Assembly (NCBI RefSeq): GCF_030372765.1
Contig: NZ_JAUCMW010000019.1
Location: 1-64,000, forward strand
Source: Labilibaculum sp. K2S
Lineage (GTDB): Bacteria; Bacteroidota; Bacteroidia; Bacteroidales; Marinifilaceae
Direction: 5' to 3'
Length of the DNA stretch: 64,000 nt
Of the stretch, positions 55,901 to 62,700 are shown piece by piece. Both the position numbers and the translations under genes were made by a program. The notes beneath the pieces were generated by a model. That model was given only the letters and a program-made list of their open reading frames with translations. It had not been told where the DNA came from and did not search any database. Numbering within the stretch: the first letter of the stretch is position 1; each line of letters starts with the position of its first letter.

Positions 55901-57016
55901 ATTGAGACACCAGAAGGAGAAGAAGGAGAGTTTATAAAAGTGTATTATAACAGATATGATCGAAAAATACCAACAATAAAAGAGTATGAAAAATCGGACA
56001 AACTGGCTTTATGGTTTAAAGTCAAAAAAGAGCAGGTGGTTGAATTGATGCAATATCTGAAAGGTGATAATATAACAGGAGTAGAATTTCCTTGCGAGAT
56101 TTGTGGGAGAGAATTGAAGTTAGATTTAGATAAGCTAAATTTAATATTTCCTGGAAATAAAACAATTACTCAATCTTATGTTGATTATCTTAATGTCGCT
56201 TTAAAAAAAGGAGACTTTAGTACATGTAAAAGACAGGCTCATTTTTTCTCTCAAGTAGCCGTTGAATCAAAGAGTTTTACAGATTTTGAAGAAGATTATT
56301 GGTATCGTTTACATGAAATAGTGAATGGGACTGCTGTTGGGATTTATGCAACTTTTGGGAAACAAAGTAATGAGAGTTACAAAACTTTATTTGATCAAAA
56401 CTTCTGGGATGAGAATCATCATCTTGAGTATATTGGAGCTACAGGTTGTTCTCATCTTTATCATAAGGAGAGTAGTTGTAAGGATATAAAAGATAAAAAT
56501 AAAAGATATACAGGAGTTGATTCATATACCAAAACGCGTAATGACTATATTATTACGTTCCCTAAAACGTTTAAAAAAGACACATTAGGAATGTATGTTA
56601 AATATCGTATTATTGATTCTCGAAAATGCGGTGAAAAGTTATTCAATTTAGTCTATAAAGATGCTAACGGTAATGTAAATGATGGAGATGGCTGGAGATA
56701 CAGAGGTAGAGGAGCAATACAGGTTACAGGGAGATCGAATTATAGAAAGGTCTCTGAAAAGTGTAATAGTAAATTTGGAAAGAATTTTGACTGGGAAAAT
56801 AATCCAGATTTATTAAAAACTGATGGTGAATCAATAATATACTCTGCTGTTTCATGGTTTTTAAATGCTTTTAAGCCTATAGAGTGTTTAGATGATAAAA
56901 CGGCAAATCAGGTTACTAAAATTGTAAACGCTGGCCAAAAAGCTAGAAAGGAAAGGTCTGATAAATTCAATGAATTAATGAATAATGATAAATTATATAA
57001 ATGCAAGAAGAAATGA
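52907..57016 (+). CDS. TANFOR/fibronectin polymorphic toxin with HExxH motif and GH19-type lysozyme tip
   Basis: The protein has 1369 residues with a signal peptide ending in TSNAQ. Residues ~25-175 match the TANFOR domain (CNVQLIPPYSVHLADYYQGG, LPEGVYKFTVEIFEA). Fibronectin-type modules follow (~176-385), then a helical segment (~500-560) and a zinc-peptidase-like motif HELAHGEFRLSH (His850, Glu851, His854) followed by NLMDYADGQ. The tip (~1080-1365) looks like GH19 chitinase/lysozyme: FFSQVAVESKSF (Glu1120 candidate) and GWRYRGRGAIQVTGRSNY (Trp1263). GH19-type toxins usually degrade peptidoglycan or chitin. Base composition changes abruptly near 55640 from GC-richer to strongly AT-rich, marking the tip as an acquired module. 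An exported immunity candidate overlaps its stop. Confidence 0.85.
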   Translation: MNKQIPRNIVSILLLVFALLLTAGTSNAQQYPVQCNVQLIPPYSVHLADYYQGGNQKLLVNLTLKDLNHADLSVRLRISIEGQGIKLITKDDFIPKNPVLLQAGTPELLYGDRLEEYLVPEHMNFSGITKKQFLKTGRLPEGVYKFTVEIFEARRQEKVSNTATSMAWMLLNEPPVITAPANNKLLKATDPASIFFNWLPRHMNSQNALSDVEYEFTMVEIWPVNQSAEEAIRSKEPLLKTVFRNTSFVYDAQYPMLVPGRQYACRVRAFSNQQKEMFKNEGYSPVVSFVFGEECKPPLLVDVDPALGGSAQLSIVPQSNHSSFTVQIRDVAGDKWYSQQSNQPDFELKQLKPGATYQYKVQAQCETLESEFTPISQFSLSKEQAEVECGQSASIPEIDGSPALNQLTAGDVINAGGFKVTVKQASGSRGTFTGSGVVRIGMLGNIELRTVFDNIKVNESYQLTAGEIRVVGSDIYALGSDIRDQADDFFNNDIWDSVDDAIADAESIVDEISNLQTDMGNNSLNNELEKAKRTIEKGRDQLAVGNQEGAQLVKEGADKVAQILDQVNSGDFQITANGIFFLAHDNQNYGFDSHEEGLTEEEKKAYLPYYQSLQLGDTTKQYYLKAWKSIGSNGNDVVKVEMQLSNGMKADTVHFMNAMGAEIAPQKQGDAFSLNLRGSFHEDVQQITAYYNVKNDSTKNTKKVLLGALNVISYDQIEKNLVLVPVNGNATSIPRAQLETYLNDTYSPANVRWTVSQHAGVQVEYSNDMNQGLDDGESKMLSNYTKEMNKVIKALKRSGDYDQHKTYVFLVDKAQTASKAGFMPKKRPWGFVFTNIHYNNSKALCRTISHELAHGEFRLSHPFQDFPSVPENSTQNLMDYADGQQLRKYQWDDIHNLRDVELYGQDEEGNASMDMNMTAENIKNLLDLIRDDNVNKKTHSNLNIYSFSKGKVKNMSLSKDFILDYFEVEVGSGRQLSDQDPIKRDSLTIKPKELHEEIIETPEGEEGEFIKVYYNRYDRKIPTIKEYEKSDKLALWFKVKKEQVVELMQYLKGDNITGVEFPCEICGRELKLDLDKLNLIFPGNKTITQSYVDYLNVALKKGDFSTCKRQAHFFSQVAVESKSFTDFEEDYWYRLHEIVNGTAVGIYATFGKQSNESYKTLFDQNFWDENHHLEYIGATGCSHLYHKESSCKDIKDKNKRYTGVDSYTKTRNDYIITFPKTFKKDTLGMYVKYRIIDSRKCGEKLFNLVYKDANGNVNDGDGWRYRGRGAIQVTGRSNYRKVSEKCNSKFGKNFDWENNPDLLKTDGESIIYSAVSWFLNAFKPIECLDDKTANQVTKIVNAGQKARKERSDKFNELMNNDKLYKCKKK

Positions 57017-57636
57017 ATAAAAGTATTGTGATTCTGTTTGTTTTATTGTCTCATTTTCTACATGTTAATGCACAAAATTGCGATTGTAATCAAAAAGTGT
57101 GGTTGAGAAGTTTTAAAAAATTACTCCCTAAAGAAGTTTGTATTAAACAAGGAAATTACCATATAACAGAGATTTATAATAAGGTTGACTTGAATGATGA
57201 TGGATTAATGGATTTTATATGTGACTGGAATAGGTACCCGTTGCAAGATGGGGATACAATTTTCGTTAGTATTTATATTCAAAATATTGATAGTACTTAT
57301 TCTCATGTTAAAACATTTGATAATTTATATCCTATTTATTTCAAGGATTATAGTTTGGATTATGTGCCAGATAATCCAGCCTTGGTTGATGTTCATAGGA
57401 TGTATAATGATCAGAGTCCATTTCTAAAGCTCACCTTTGAGAAAAATACAATTAAGATTGTAATGACCGCTGATGCTGAATCGAATTTGATAATTACATA
57501 TAGTTATAATAGGAGTTTGAAAGGTTGGAGCTATTATGAAAGTCAGTACTACTTTTTTAATATTGATGAATATCAATTCCGTGATTACTCAGAAGAGCTT
57601 GGTCCATTAATAGACAACTTTACATATTTTTATTAG
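57013..57636 (+). CDS. Candidate exported immunity protein for the GH19-type toxin
   Basis: I take the ATG at 57013 (207 residues), which overlaps the toxin stop as ATGA and gives a signal peptide, MNKSIVILFVLLSHFLHVNAQ; an ATG at 57001 is also in frame. The mature part has no known motif except VDLNDDGLMDFICDW, a calcium-loop-like stretch, and is AT-rich like the toxin tip. Export fits protection against an enzyme acting on peptidoglycan in the periplasm. Tight coupling and position support immunity, but this is inference; no catalytic signature is visible. Confidence 0.7.
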   Translation: MNKSIVILFVLLSHFLHVNAQNCDCNQKVWLRSFKKLLPKEVCIKQGNYHITEIYNKVDLNDDGLMDFICDWNRYPLQDGDTIFVSIYIQNIDSTYSHVKTFDNLYPIYFKDYSLDYVPDNPALVDVHRMYNDQSPFLKLTFEKNTIKIVMTADAESNLIITYSYNRSLKGWSYYESQYYFFNIDEYQFRDYSEELGPLIDNFTYFY

Positions 57637-57649
57637 TGATTGTAATATT

Positions 57650-57771
57650 CCCCGCTAGTGCGCGATTGTATCGCGTTCTAAGTCATACAGGTTTTCTTGT
57701 GTGATAAAGGAACATTGGAAGGAGTGGTTGTAGTGATGTAGTAACCACACGATGCAATCGTGCGGTAGCGG
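57650..57771. repeat. Small inverted-end repeat between toxin modules
   Basis: A degenerate palindromic unit (CGCGATTGTATCGCG, within 57650-57676) and an intact inverted unit (57745-57771, CCACACGATGCAATCGTGCGG followed by TAGCGG) enclose ~70 bp of unique sequence. The right-hand unit contains the start codon of the orphan toxin frame. Confidence 0.85.
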
Positions 57772-58492
57772 AGCTTTAAATACACTTATCACAAATCCAA
57801 TTTTAACTGAGAGGTTAAAACAAACGGATGAAGGGAAAGTATTTCTGGAGGTTTGGCCAACTATAAGTACTACTATCGATTTAGCACAAATCAGCACTGA
57901 ACTTTTGACTAGTTTTGTTAAAAACAGTAAGTCTGTAAGCAATGTTTTAAGCGATTTACCTGAAGCTGAAGCAAAACGATTGGACGATTTGATTGCCAAG
58001 AGTGATGAGGTTTTGGTGAAGAGGGGAGTAGGAGCGGCTTATGCCGGAAGTGTTTTTAAAGTTGGAGACAATATTGCTGGTAAAATTATTGTTCAAGTAA
58101 AAGCAGGGATAAATGGGAAAATTGCTGTAATTGGTCGGAAAATGGATGGACATGTAAATGAAGCCATAAACAGTCTTCAATCTCAAGGCAAACAAGTAGA
58201 AGCTTTTAATGATGTCTTTCAATCTGGTAAATCATTTAATATTGACGGTGCAAATTATAGTTGGCAAGAAATTGTTGATGATTTTGGGAATATAAATGGT
58301 AAGTATTCAACTAATAGCGATGGGTGGATAATTGATGAAGAATTACCAAATACATTGATGTATAAAGCAAATCAAAAATGGGTTCAAAAACTTTTAGATG
58401 ATGGATATGAAATCATTGATATCGGATATCCAATTAATAACAACACTCCAAGTGTTTTCTACAATATGGAGTTAAATGTAATTTTTCCTTAA
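57752..58492 (+). CDS. Orphan polymorphic toxin C-terminal module
   Basis: The frame begins at an ATG lying inside a palindromic repeat (first residues MQSCGSG are repeat-encoded), has no signal peptide, and gives 246 residues. It resembles the detached tip of a larger toxin: a helical segment (TIDLAQISTELLTSFVKNSKSV), a GKIAVIGRKMDGHVNEAINSLQSQG region often seen next to toxin tips, and a C-terminal ANQKWVQKLLDDGYEIIDIGYP followed by SVFYNMELNVIF. I do not recognise an enzymatic family. An immunity candidate begins two bases after its stop. It is probably silent unless recombined onto a full-length toxin. If translated, it would stay cytoplasmic. Confidence 0.7.
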   Translation: MQSCGSGALNTLITNPILTERLKQTDEGKVFLEVWPTISTTIDLAQISTELLTSFVKNSKSVSNVLSDLPEAEAKRLDDLIAKSDEVLVKRGVGAAYAGSVFKVGDNIAGKIIVQVKAGINGKIAVIGRKMDGHVNEAINSLQSQGKQVEAFNDVFQSGKSFNIDGANYSWQEIVDDFGNINGKYSTNSDGWIIDEELPNTLMYKANQKWVQKLLDDGYEIIDIGYPINNNTPSVFYNMELNVIFP

Positions 58493-58494
58493 TT

Positions 58495-58839
58495 ATGGAG
58501 TATTTATTTTTATTTGCAGAAAGAGTTGTTGCCAATTTGAAGAGTGAATTGGTGAGCAATAAAGAATCAATAGGGCATTATTCATTTGATAAATGTCTTA
58601 TTTATAATAGTTCACTAGAGATTAGTTTTAAAAATGATATGTCTGTGATAAGATGTAATTTAAGTGTACATCCGTTAGATATGCCTTGGAAATTACGGGT
58701 GTCCATTGACGATATTAGTTTAGATTCTGAATATGAAATATTTCCAAATTTGCTAAAGTCTCCAAATACTTTAGGTAATGAATTATCCAATAAATTAGCC
58801 AAGGATATTGTTATTGCATTAAGGGGAAATATTAAATGA
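58495..58839 (+). CDS. Candidate cytoplasmic immunity protein for the orphan toxin
   Basis: The protein has 114 residues and no signal peptide, and starts two bases after the orphan toxin stop. It is a small alpha/beta protein (LFLFAERVVANLKSELVSNK; MSVIRCNLSVHPLDMPWKLRVSIDDISL) of the size and AT-rich composition usual for immunity genes. No family is recognised. Cytoplasmic location suggests that the partner toxin acts in the cytoplasm, unlike the GH19-type tip. Confidence 0.65.
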   Translation: MEYLFLFAERVVANLKSELVSNKESIGHYSFDKCLIYNSSLEISFKNDMSVIRCNLSVHPLDMPWKLRVSIDDISLDSEYEIFPNLLKSPNTLGNELSNKLAKDIVIALRGNIK

Positions 58840-58865
58840 TAGATTGGTTTTTGTGCTTCTCCCCC

Positions 58866-58984
58866 TGCTCCCGCACGATTGCATCGTGTGGTTTGTGAAA
58901 GACATGTGGTAAGAAATGTAATTAGGAATTAATGATTAACTGTTTAGTGTAAATTCTAATAGGTGTGGTAATTATAAATTTTAT
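58866..58984. repeat. 119-bp direct repeat, copy 1 (starts with palindromic unit)
   Basis: It starts at the palindromic unit CACGATTGCATCGTG and is followed by TGTGGTAAGAAATGTAATTA and AATGATTAACTGTTTAGTGT. It aligns without gaps with 59536-59654, about 8 mismatches (~93%). The pair encloses the membrane-protein gene at 59026-59523. Confidence 0.9.
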
Positions 58985-59025
58985 AATCCGGAGGGTGTTT
59001 ATTTTATAAGTTTTGTTGTGGTAGA

Positions 59026-59523
59026 ATGCTTGGATATAGTAAAATGAACATATTTAAAAAGAGTGGGTATTTAAGAGTACTGTTTGTAGGTCTTCCTTTT
59101 GGAGTAGCTTCATTAATAGGTGGTACTACTATGTTTAATGAGATTCCTGAAACTCCCAAAGAGTTGATTTTGTATGAGGGGGTGTTAACATCATTCGGAG
59201 AAACTACATATTACGAAGTAGAATTAGATTTGGAAAGAACATTGTTTTATGTGAAAATTAATTCCGAAATGTATTATGCTGATCGTAGAAAGGAGCGTAG
59301 AATAATGGAGAGTTATGACTATAAAATAGGAGATTCACTAAAAGTGTGGACAAATCTCAATGATGTATATGTAAAACAGCTGATTGTAAATAATCAAATG
59401 CTTATGGTATATAAGCCTCCTTATTGGAGGGCTTGGTTTTTTACTTTAGCTGGAATTTTGTTTACAGTGATGTCCGTATTTTATTTAATAAAGTATAATG
59501 CAGATTATTTTGGAGAAGATTGA
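59026..59523 (+). CDS. Small two-helix membrane protein, orphan immunity candidate
   Basis: The protein has 165 residues (an ATG at 59044 gives 159). A first hydrophobic segment (LRVLFVGLPFGVASLIGG) and a last one (WFFTLAGILFTVMSVFYLI) enclose a beta-rich domain (ELILYEGVLTSFGETTYYEVELD, YKIGDSLKVWTNLNDVYVKQL). This layout resembles DUF3592-type and several membrane immunity proteins. No toxin precedes it; instead it is flanked by the 119-bp direct repeats, suggesting an immunity cassette whose toxin tip was lost. The assignment is inference. Confidence 0.6.
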   Translation: MLGYSKMNIFKKSGYLRVLFVGLPFGVASLIGGTTMFNEIPETPKELILYEGVLTSFGETTYYEVELDLERTLFYVKINSEMYYADRRKERRIMESYDYKIGDSLKVWTNLNDVYVKQLIVNNQMLMVYKPPYWRAWFFTLAGILFTVMSVFYLIKYNADYFGED

Positions 59524-59535
59524 TTTCCCCGCCCC

Positions 59536-59654
59536 CGCTCCCGCACGATTGCATCGTGTGGTTTGTAAAAGATATGTGGTAAGTAATGCAATTTGGTATT
59601 AATGATTAACTGTTTAGTGTAAATTTTAAGAGGTGTGGTAATTATAAATTTTAT
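59536..59654. repeat. 119-bp direct repeat, copy 2
   Basis: It aligns with 58866-58984 at a constant offset of 670 bp. It is followed by CCCCAAACCCCTAAAGGGG (from ~59663) shared with the composite elements, and this block is closed by the inverted palindromic unit at 59784-59810. Confidence 0.9.
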
Positions 59655-59783
59655 CCCTATTACCCCAAACCCCTAAAGGGGCTTAATGGTGCAGGTTTGG
59701 GAAGTTCCTTTCAGGGAATTGGAACGAAGTGGAAATCGACGAAGTCCATTTAGGGGTAGTAAGACTGTTATGGAAGTGGTAAG

Positions 59784-59810
59784 CACACGATGCAATCGTG
59801 CGGTAGCGGG
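59784..59810. repeat. Inverted palindromic unit closing the repeat block
   Basis: CACACGATGCAATCGTGCGG followed by TAGCGG matches the inverted units at 50973 and 57745 and is complementary to the forward unit at 59541-59561. Confidence 0.85.
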
Positions 59811-59974
59811 GATAGGAAAGCCGAAAAGTAAGACAGTTATGAATTAGAAATTATGCTTTGGGTTCTTTGTAATAAAATCTTTAAAAGGCCTTTTTGCCGG
59901 AGCGAAAAGCGAAATAATAAAAACGAGAATGTCGAAAATCGATAAGAGTAGACACCATTTAATATAATTTAAAA

Positions 59975-60682
59975 ATGCTTAAGAAATTTTTACTAATTGC
60001 TTTAACAATTTTTTGTATTGGAGAGCTAAGTGCACAACAATTGTTATCCCCATCGTTTACGTTTTCGCACAAGAAAACGGCTTACCTAACTCTTACAGAT
60101 GGAACAGAGTTAGAGGGTATCATAAAAGATATTGATAGAAAAAAGGGGTTAATAAAGTACATTAAAATAGAAGATGAAACAGGGAAGAAACACAAATTGA
60201 AGCCTGCTGCTATTGTGCACATGTATCTGCCTGCAAGTGGTCTGGATAAATTGAGTAAAGCAATTTCTTTTTTGAAGGATGCGAAAAAATGGACCAATCA
60301 GAAGCTGAATCAGGATTTGTTACATCAGGGCTATGTTTATTGTGAGAATACACAGGTGCTGGTTAAAAAGAAGGAGAGAACAATGATGCTACAATTGCTA
60401 AATCCTGAGTTTAGTAATGAAGTGAGAGTATATCATGATCCTAAGGCAAAACACACTATGGGAATTGGTGTTGCAGGAATAAATGCAACAGGTAATATTG
60501 CCAAATCATACTATGTGAAAAATGCTGACGAAGATGTTGCTCATTTAATTAAGAAAAACAAATACACTAAGGAATTTGCTACACTTTGGGGTGGGTGCGA
60601 TACGTTGGTTCAAAAAACCACTGATATTAAATGGAGAGATTTAACTCAACACATTTTGGATTATTCTAATTGTGGTAATTAA
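59975..60682 (+). CDS. Exported protein of unknown function
   Basis: The protein has 235 residues with a signal peptide ending in IGELSAQ. The mature N-terminal part, YLTLTDGTELEGIIKDIDRKKGLIKYIKIEDETGKK, looks like a small beta-barrel (Sm-like) motif seen in hypothetical Bacteroidota proteins. The C-terminal part is helical and contains two cysteines. I do not recognise a family. It follows the repeat block at 59784-59810 and precedes a stable hairpin, so it may be a separate transcript. It could be an accessory of the toxin locus or unrelated. Confidence 0.7.
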   Translation: MLKKFLLIALTIFCIGELSAQQLLSPSFTFSHKKTAYLTLTDGTELEGIIKDIDRKKGLIKYIKIEDETGKKHKLKPAAIVHMYLPASGLDKLSKAISFLKDAKKWTNQKLNQDLLHQGYVYCENTQVLVKKKERTMMLQLLNPEFSNEVRVYHDPKAKHTMGIGVAGINATGNIAKSYYVKNADEDVAHLIKKNKYTKEFATLWGGCDTLVQKTTDIKWRDLTQHILDYSNCGN

Positions 60683-60710
60683 AAAATAACACATCACAAC
60701 AAAAAAAATA

Positions 60711-60743
60711 CTGCTGGTACGCTTTTGTAATTCGTACCAGCAG
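60711..60743. terminator. Stable hairpin downstream of 59975-60682
   Basis: A perfect 11-bp stem (CTGCTGGTACG at 60711-60721 with CGTACCAGCAG at 60733-60743). The A-run on its left gives a T-tract only on the minus strand, so for the upstream plus-strand gene it would be a U-poor terminator. Confidence 0.55.
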
Positions 60744-60861
60744 AAATATATAGATAGAATCTTTCTCTTGGTTTTTTGTGTGGTCGTTTGGAAAGTCCCC
60801 TTCAGGGCTTCCGAATTCGGGAAAGGTGTAAATGAGAAAAAGGCATAATAACAATACAGAA

Positions 60862-62616
60862 ATGAAAGACTTTAAACACTACTGTTTTATACTCTTAATG
60901 GCTTTTGTGGTTTGCAGCTGCCAAAAAGATGAGCCTATGGTTCCCCCGGTAATAAATGCCATAGCAGCATCAGATATAACCAATACAACGGCAGTTATTA
61001 ATGCTGAAATAACCGAAGCAGGTTCCGAGCCAATCCTTAAGTATGGGTTTGTTTGGACAGAAGGTTACGATGGAGTTTCAACTCTAAACGAAGGAACGGT
61101 TGAATATTTAAATGGAAATCCTCAGGAAGGTAAAATCTCTTTTGAATTAAAAAATTTAGAGCAAGGAAAGCATTACAAATACAATGCTTTTATTCAGACC
61201 GAAACCGATACTTATATGAATAAATATGGAACTGATTTTGATCTGGCAAGTCCTGAAATTACTGAAATCAGCCCTAAGGAAGGTGCTGGAGGAACTAAGG
61301 TGACCATTACTGGTAAATACTTTACAACTAACAAGGAGGCTATTTCCCTAAAGTTGGGTTCCGTTGAGACCGAAATATTGGAAGCCTCCGAAAATGAAAT
61401 TACGTTTATTGCACCAGAAGGTTATCAGGGTGATATAGAGATTGACCTTGATCTTATTGTTAATGGAGTGCAAAGTCAAAGTGAAATTACATTTACCTAT
61501 TTAGATTATTTTCAATTTGATACGAAATATCTTAGATCAGGTGAGGTGTTTACTTTTATAGTTTCTAATCAGGTGTATACTGATGATAATCGAAAACCAA
61601 AAATTGATGTAAAAGTAAATGGTAAGCAATGTGATGCTTTTTCAGTAAGGGTTAGTCAGCGACAGTCTGAGGTAGATGTTTATTTGCCTAAAGATTTACA
61701 GGCAGGAGTAGCTACTATTGAAATGAAGACTTCTAATGGTGAGTACTTATTTAATAAAAACAATTCTTTAACAATTCTGCCTTCAGGAGTATGGGCAAAG
61801 AAGCAAGATTTACCAAGCAAGGATTTGGGAAAAGGGGTAGGCTTTTCAAAAGATGGTTTTGGATATGTTTTGAATCAGAAAAAGTTATATCAATACAATC
61901 CCGCCAGCAATAGTTGGACTTTATATAAAGAGATTTTATCTCTTCAGGATAAAAAAATAGATGCACTTGGTTTGATCGATGAGGAATTATTGATTATGCA
62001 GGGAAAGACTTTAAAAACATACAGCTTTTTTGGAGATTATTCTCAGGCGAGAGCTGAATTTCCCGGAGTAGCGCGTGATGGTGCAGCGAGTTTTATTGTA
62101 AACAACGCTTTTTATTATGGCTTGGGGTACATTAATGAGGATTATCAAAATGATCTTTGGAAGTATAATCTTGATACTGATGAATGGATTCGTCTTTCAG
62201 ATGGTCCATCCTTAAATCACTTTTTTTCATATCAAAAGGAATCTGTTTTTGTTTTAGAAGGTAAGGTTTTTATAAATGGATTGATATACGACCATGGAAC
62301 TGATACGTATACGGATAGTATGGTATCTTTTTACGCAGGTAAAAACTGCCTGGTGTTTAACGATAAGTGCTATTTGATAGGTGTGATTAATCGATTTGTT
62401 TCGGCTGTAAAGAGTGATGATGGTTCATTTCGATTTAATTACGAGGAGGTGATAGGAATTAGCGATTATGATTTTAACAGAGACGAAATTGTAACAGATA
62501 CGCCTTGTCCTGTAATTGGTAGGTATAAACATTTCACATTCAATATAAACAGTAAGATTTATATTGGTACAGATGATGATGCTTTAGAGTTCTGGGAATA
62601 TACACCAGCAGATTAA
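60862..62616 (+). CDS. IPT/TIG-domain and Kelch-like repeat lipoprotein
   Basis: I take the ATG at 60862 (584 residues); an ATG at 60832 adds ten polar residues before the signal. The lipobox FVVCSC is followed by QKDEP, a surface lipoprotein pattern. A fibronectin-like domain (~30-120; TAVINAEITEAGSEPILKYG) precedes an IPT/TIG domain (~130-215; PEITEISPKEGAGGTKVTITGKYF), and the C-terminal half has Kelch-like repeats (GVWAKKQDLPSK, LYQYNPASNSWTLY, DLWKYNLDTDEWIRLSDGP). Such proteins are usually surface adhesion or glycan-binding lipoproteins. It lies 84 bp before the fibronectin protein that runs off the window; any link with the toxin system is uncertain. Confidence 0.82.
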   Translation: MKDFKHYCFILLMAFVVCSCQKDEPMVPPVINAIAASDITNTTAVINAEITEAGSEPILKYGFVWTEGYDGVSTLNEGTVEYLNGNPQEGKISFELKNLEQGKHYKYNAFIQTETDTYMNKYGTDFDLASPEITEISPKEGAGGTKVTITGKYFTTNKEAISLKLGSVETEILEASENEITFIAPEGYQGDIEIDLDLIVNGVQSQSEITFTYLDYFQFDTKYLRSGEVFTFIVSNQVYTDDNRKPKIDVKVNGKQCDAFSVRVSQRQSEVDVYLPKDLQAGVATIEMKTSNGEYLFNKNNSLTILPSGVWAKKQDLPSKDLGKGVGFSKDGFGYVLNQKKLYQYNPASNSWTLYKEILSLQDKKIDALGLIDEELLIMQGKTLKTYSFFGDYSQARAEFPGVARDGAASFIVNNAFYYGLGYINEDYQNDLWKYNLDTDEWIRLSDGPSLNHFFSYQKESVFVLEGKVFINGLIYDHGTDTYTDSMVSFYAGKNCLVFNDKCYLIGVINRFVSAVKSDDGSFRFNYEEVIGISDYDFNRDEIVTDTPCPVIGRYKHFTFNINSKIYIGTDDDALEFWEYTPAD

Positions 62617-62635
62617 ATAGTAAATGAAAAATAAG

Positions 62636-62660
62636 GGGGAGTTTTAATTAAATACTCCCC
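62636..62660 (+). terminator. Possible attenuator hairpin before the fibronectin gene
   Basis: A 7-bp GC-rich stem (GGGGAGT at 62636-62642, ACTCCCC at 62654-62660) with a TA-rich loop and no T-tract after it. Confidence 0.4.
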
Positions 62661-62700
62661 TAAACTACATCCGATAAAATATCAAACAATATAACAAGCC

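Larger units (their letters stand above)
59524..59974. other. 451-bp repeat block upstream of an exported protein gene
   Basis: It holds direct-repeat copy 2, a CCCCAAACCCCTAAAGGGG block, a single copy of the 30-bp unit near 59720-59756, and an inverted palindromic unit (59784-59810). The last ~160 bp before 59975 are ordinary AT-rich sequence with no motif that I recognise. Confidence 0.65.
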
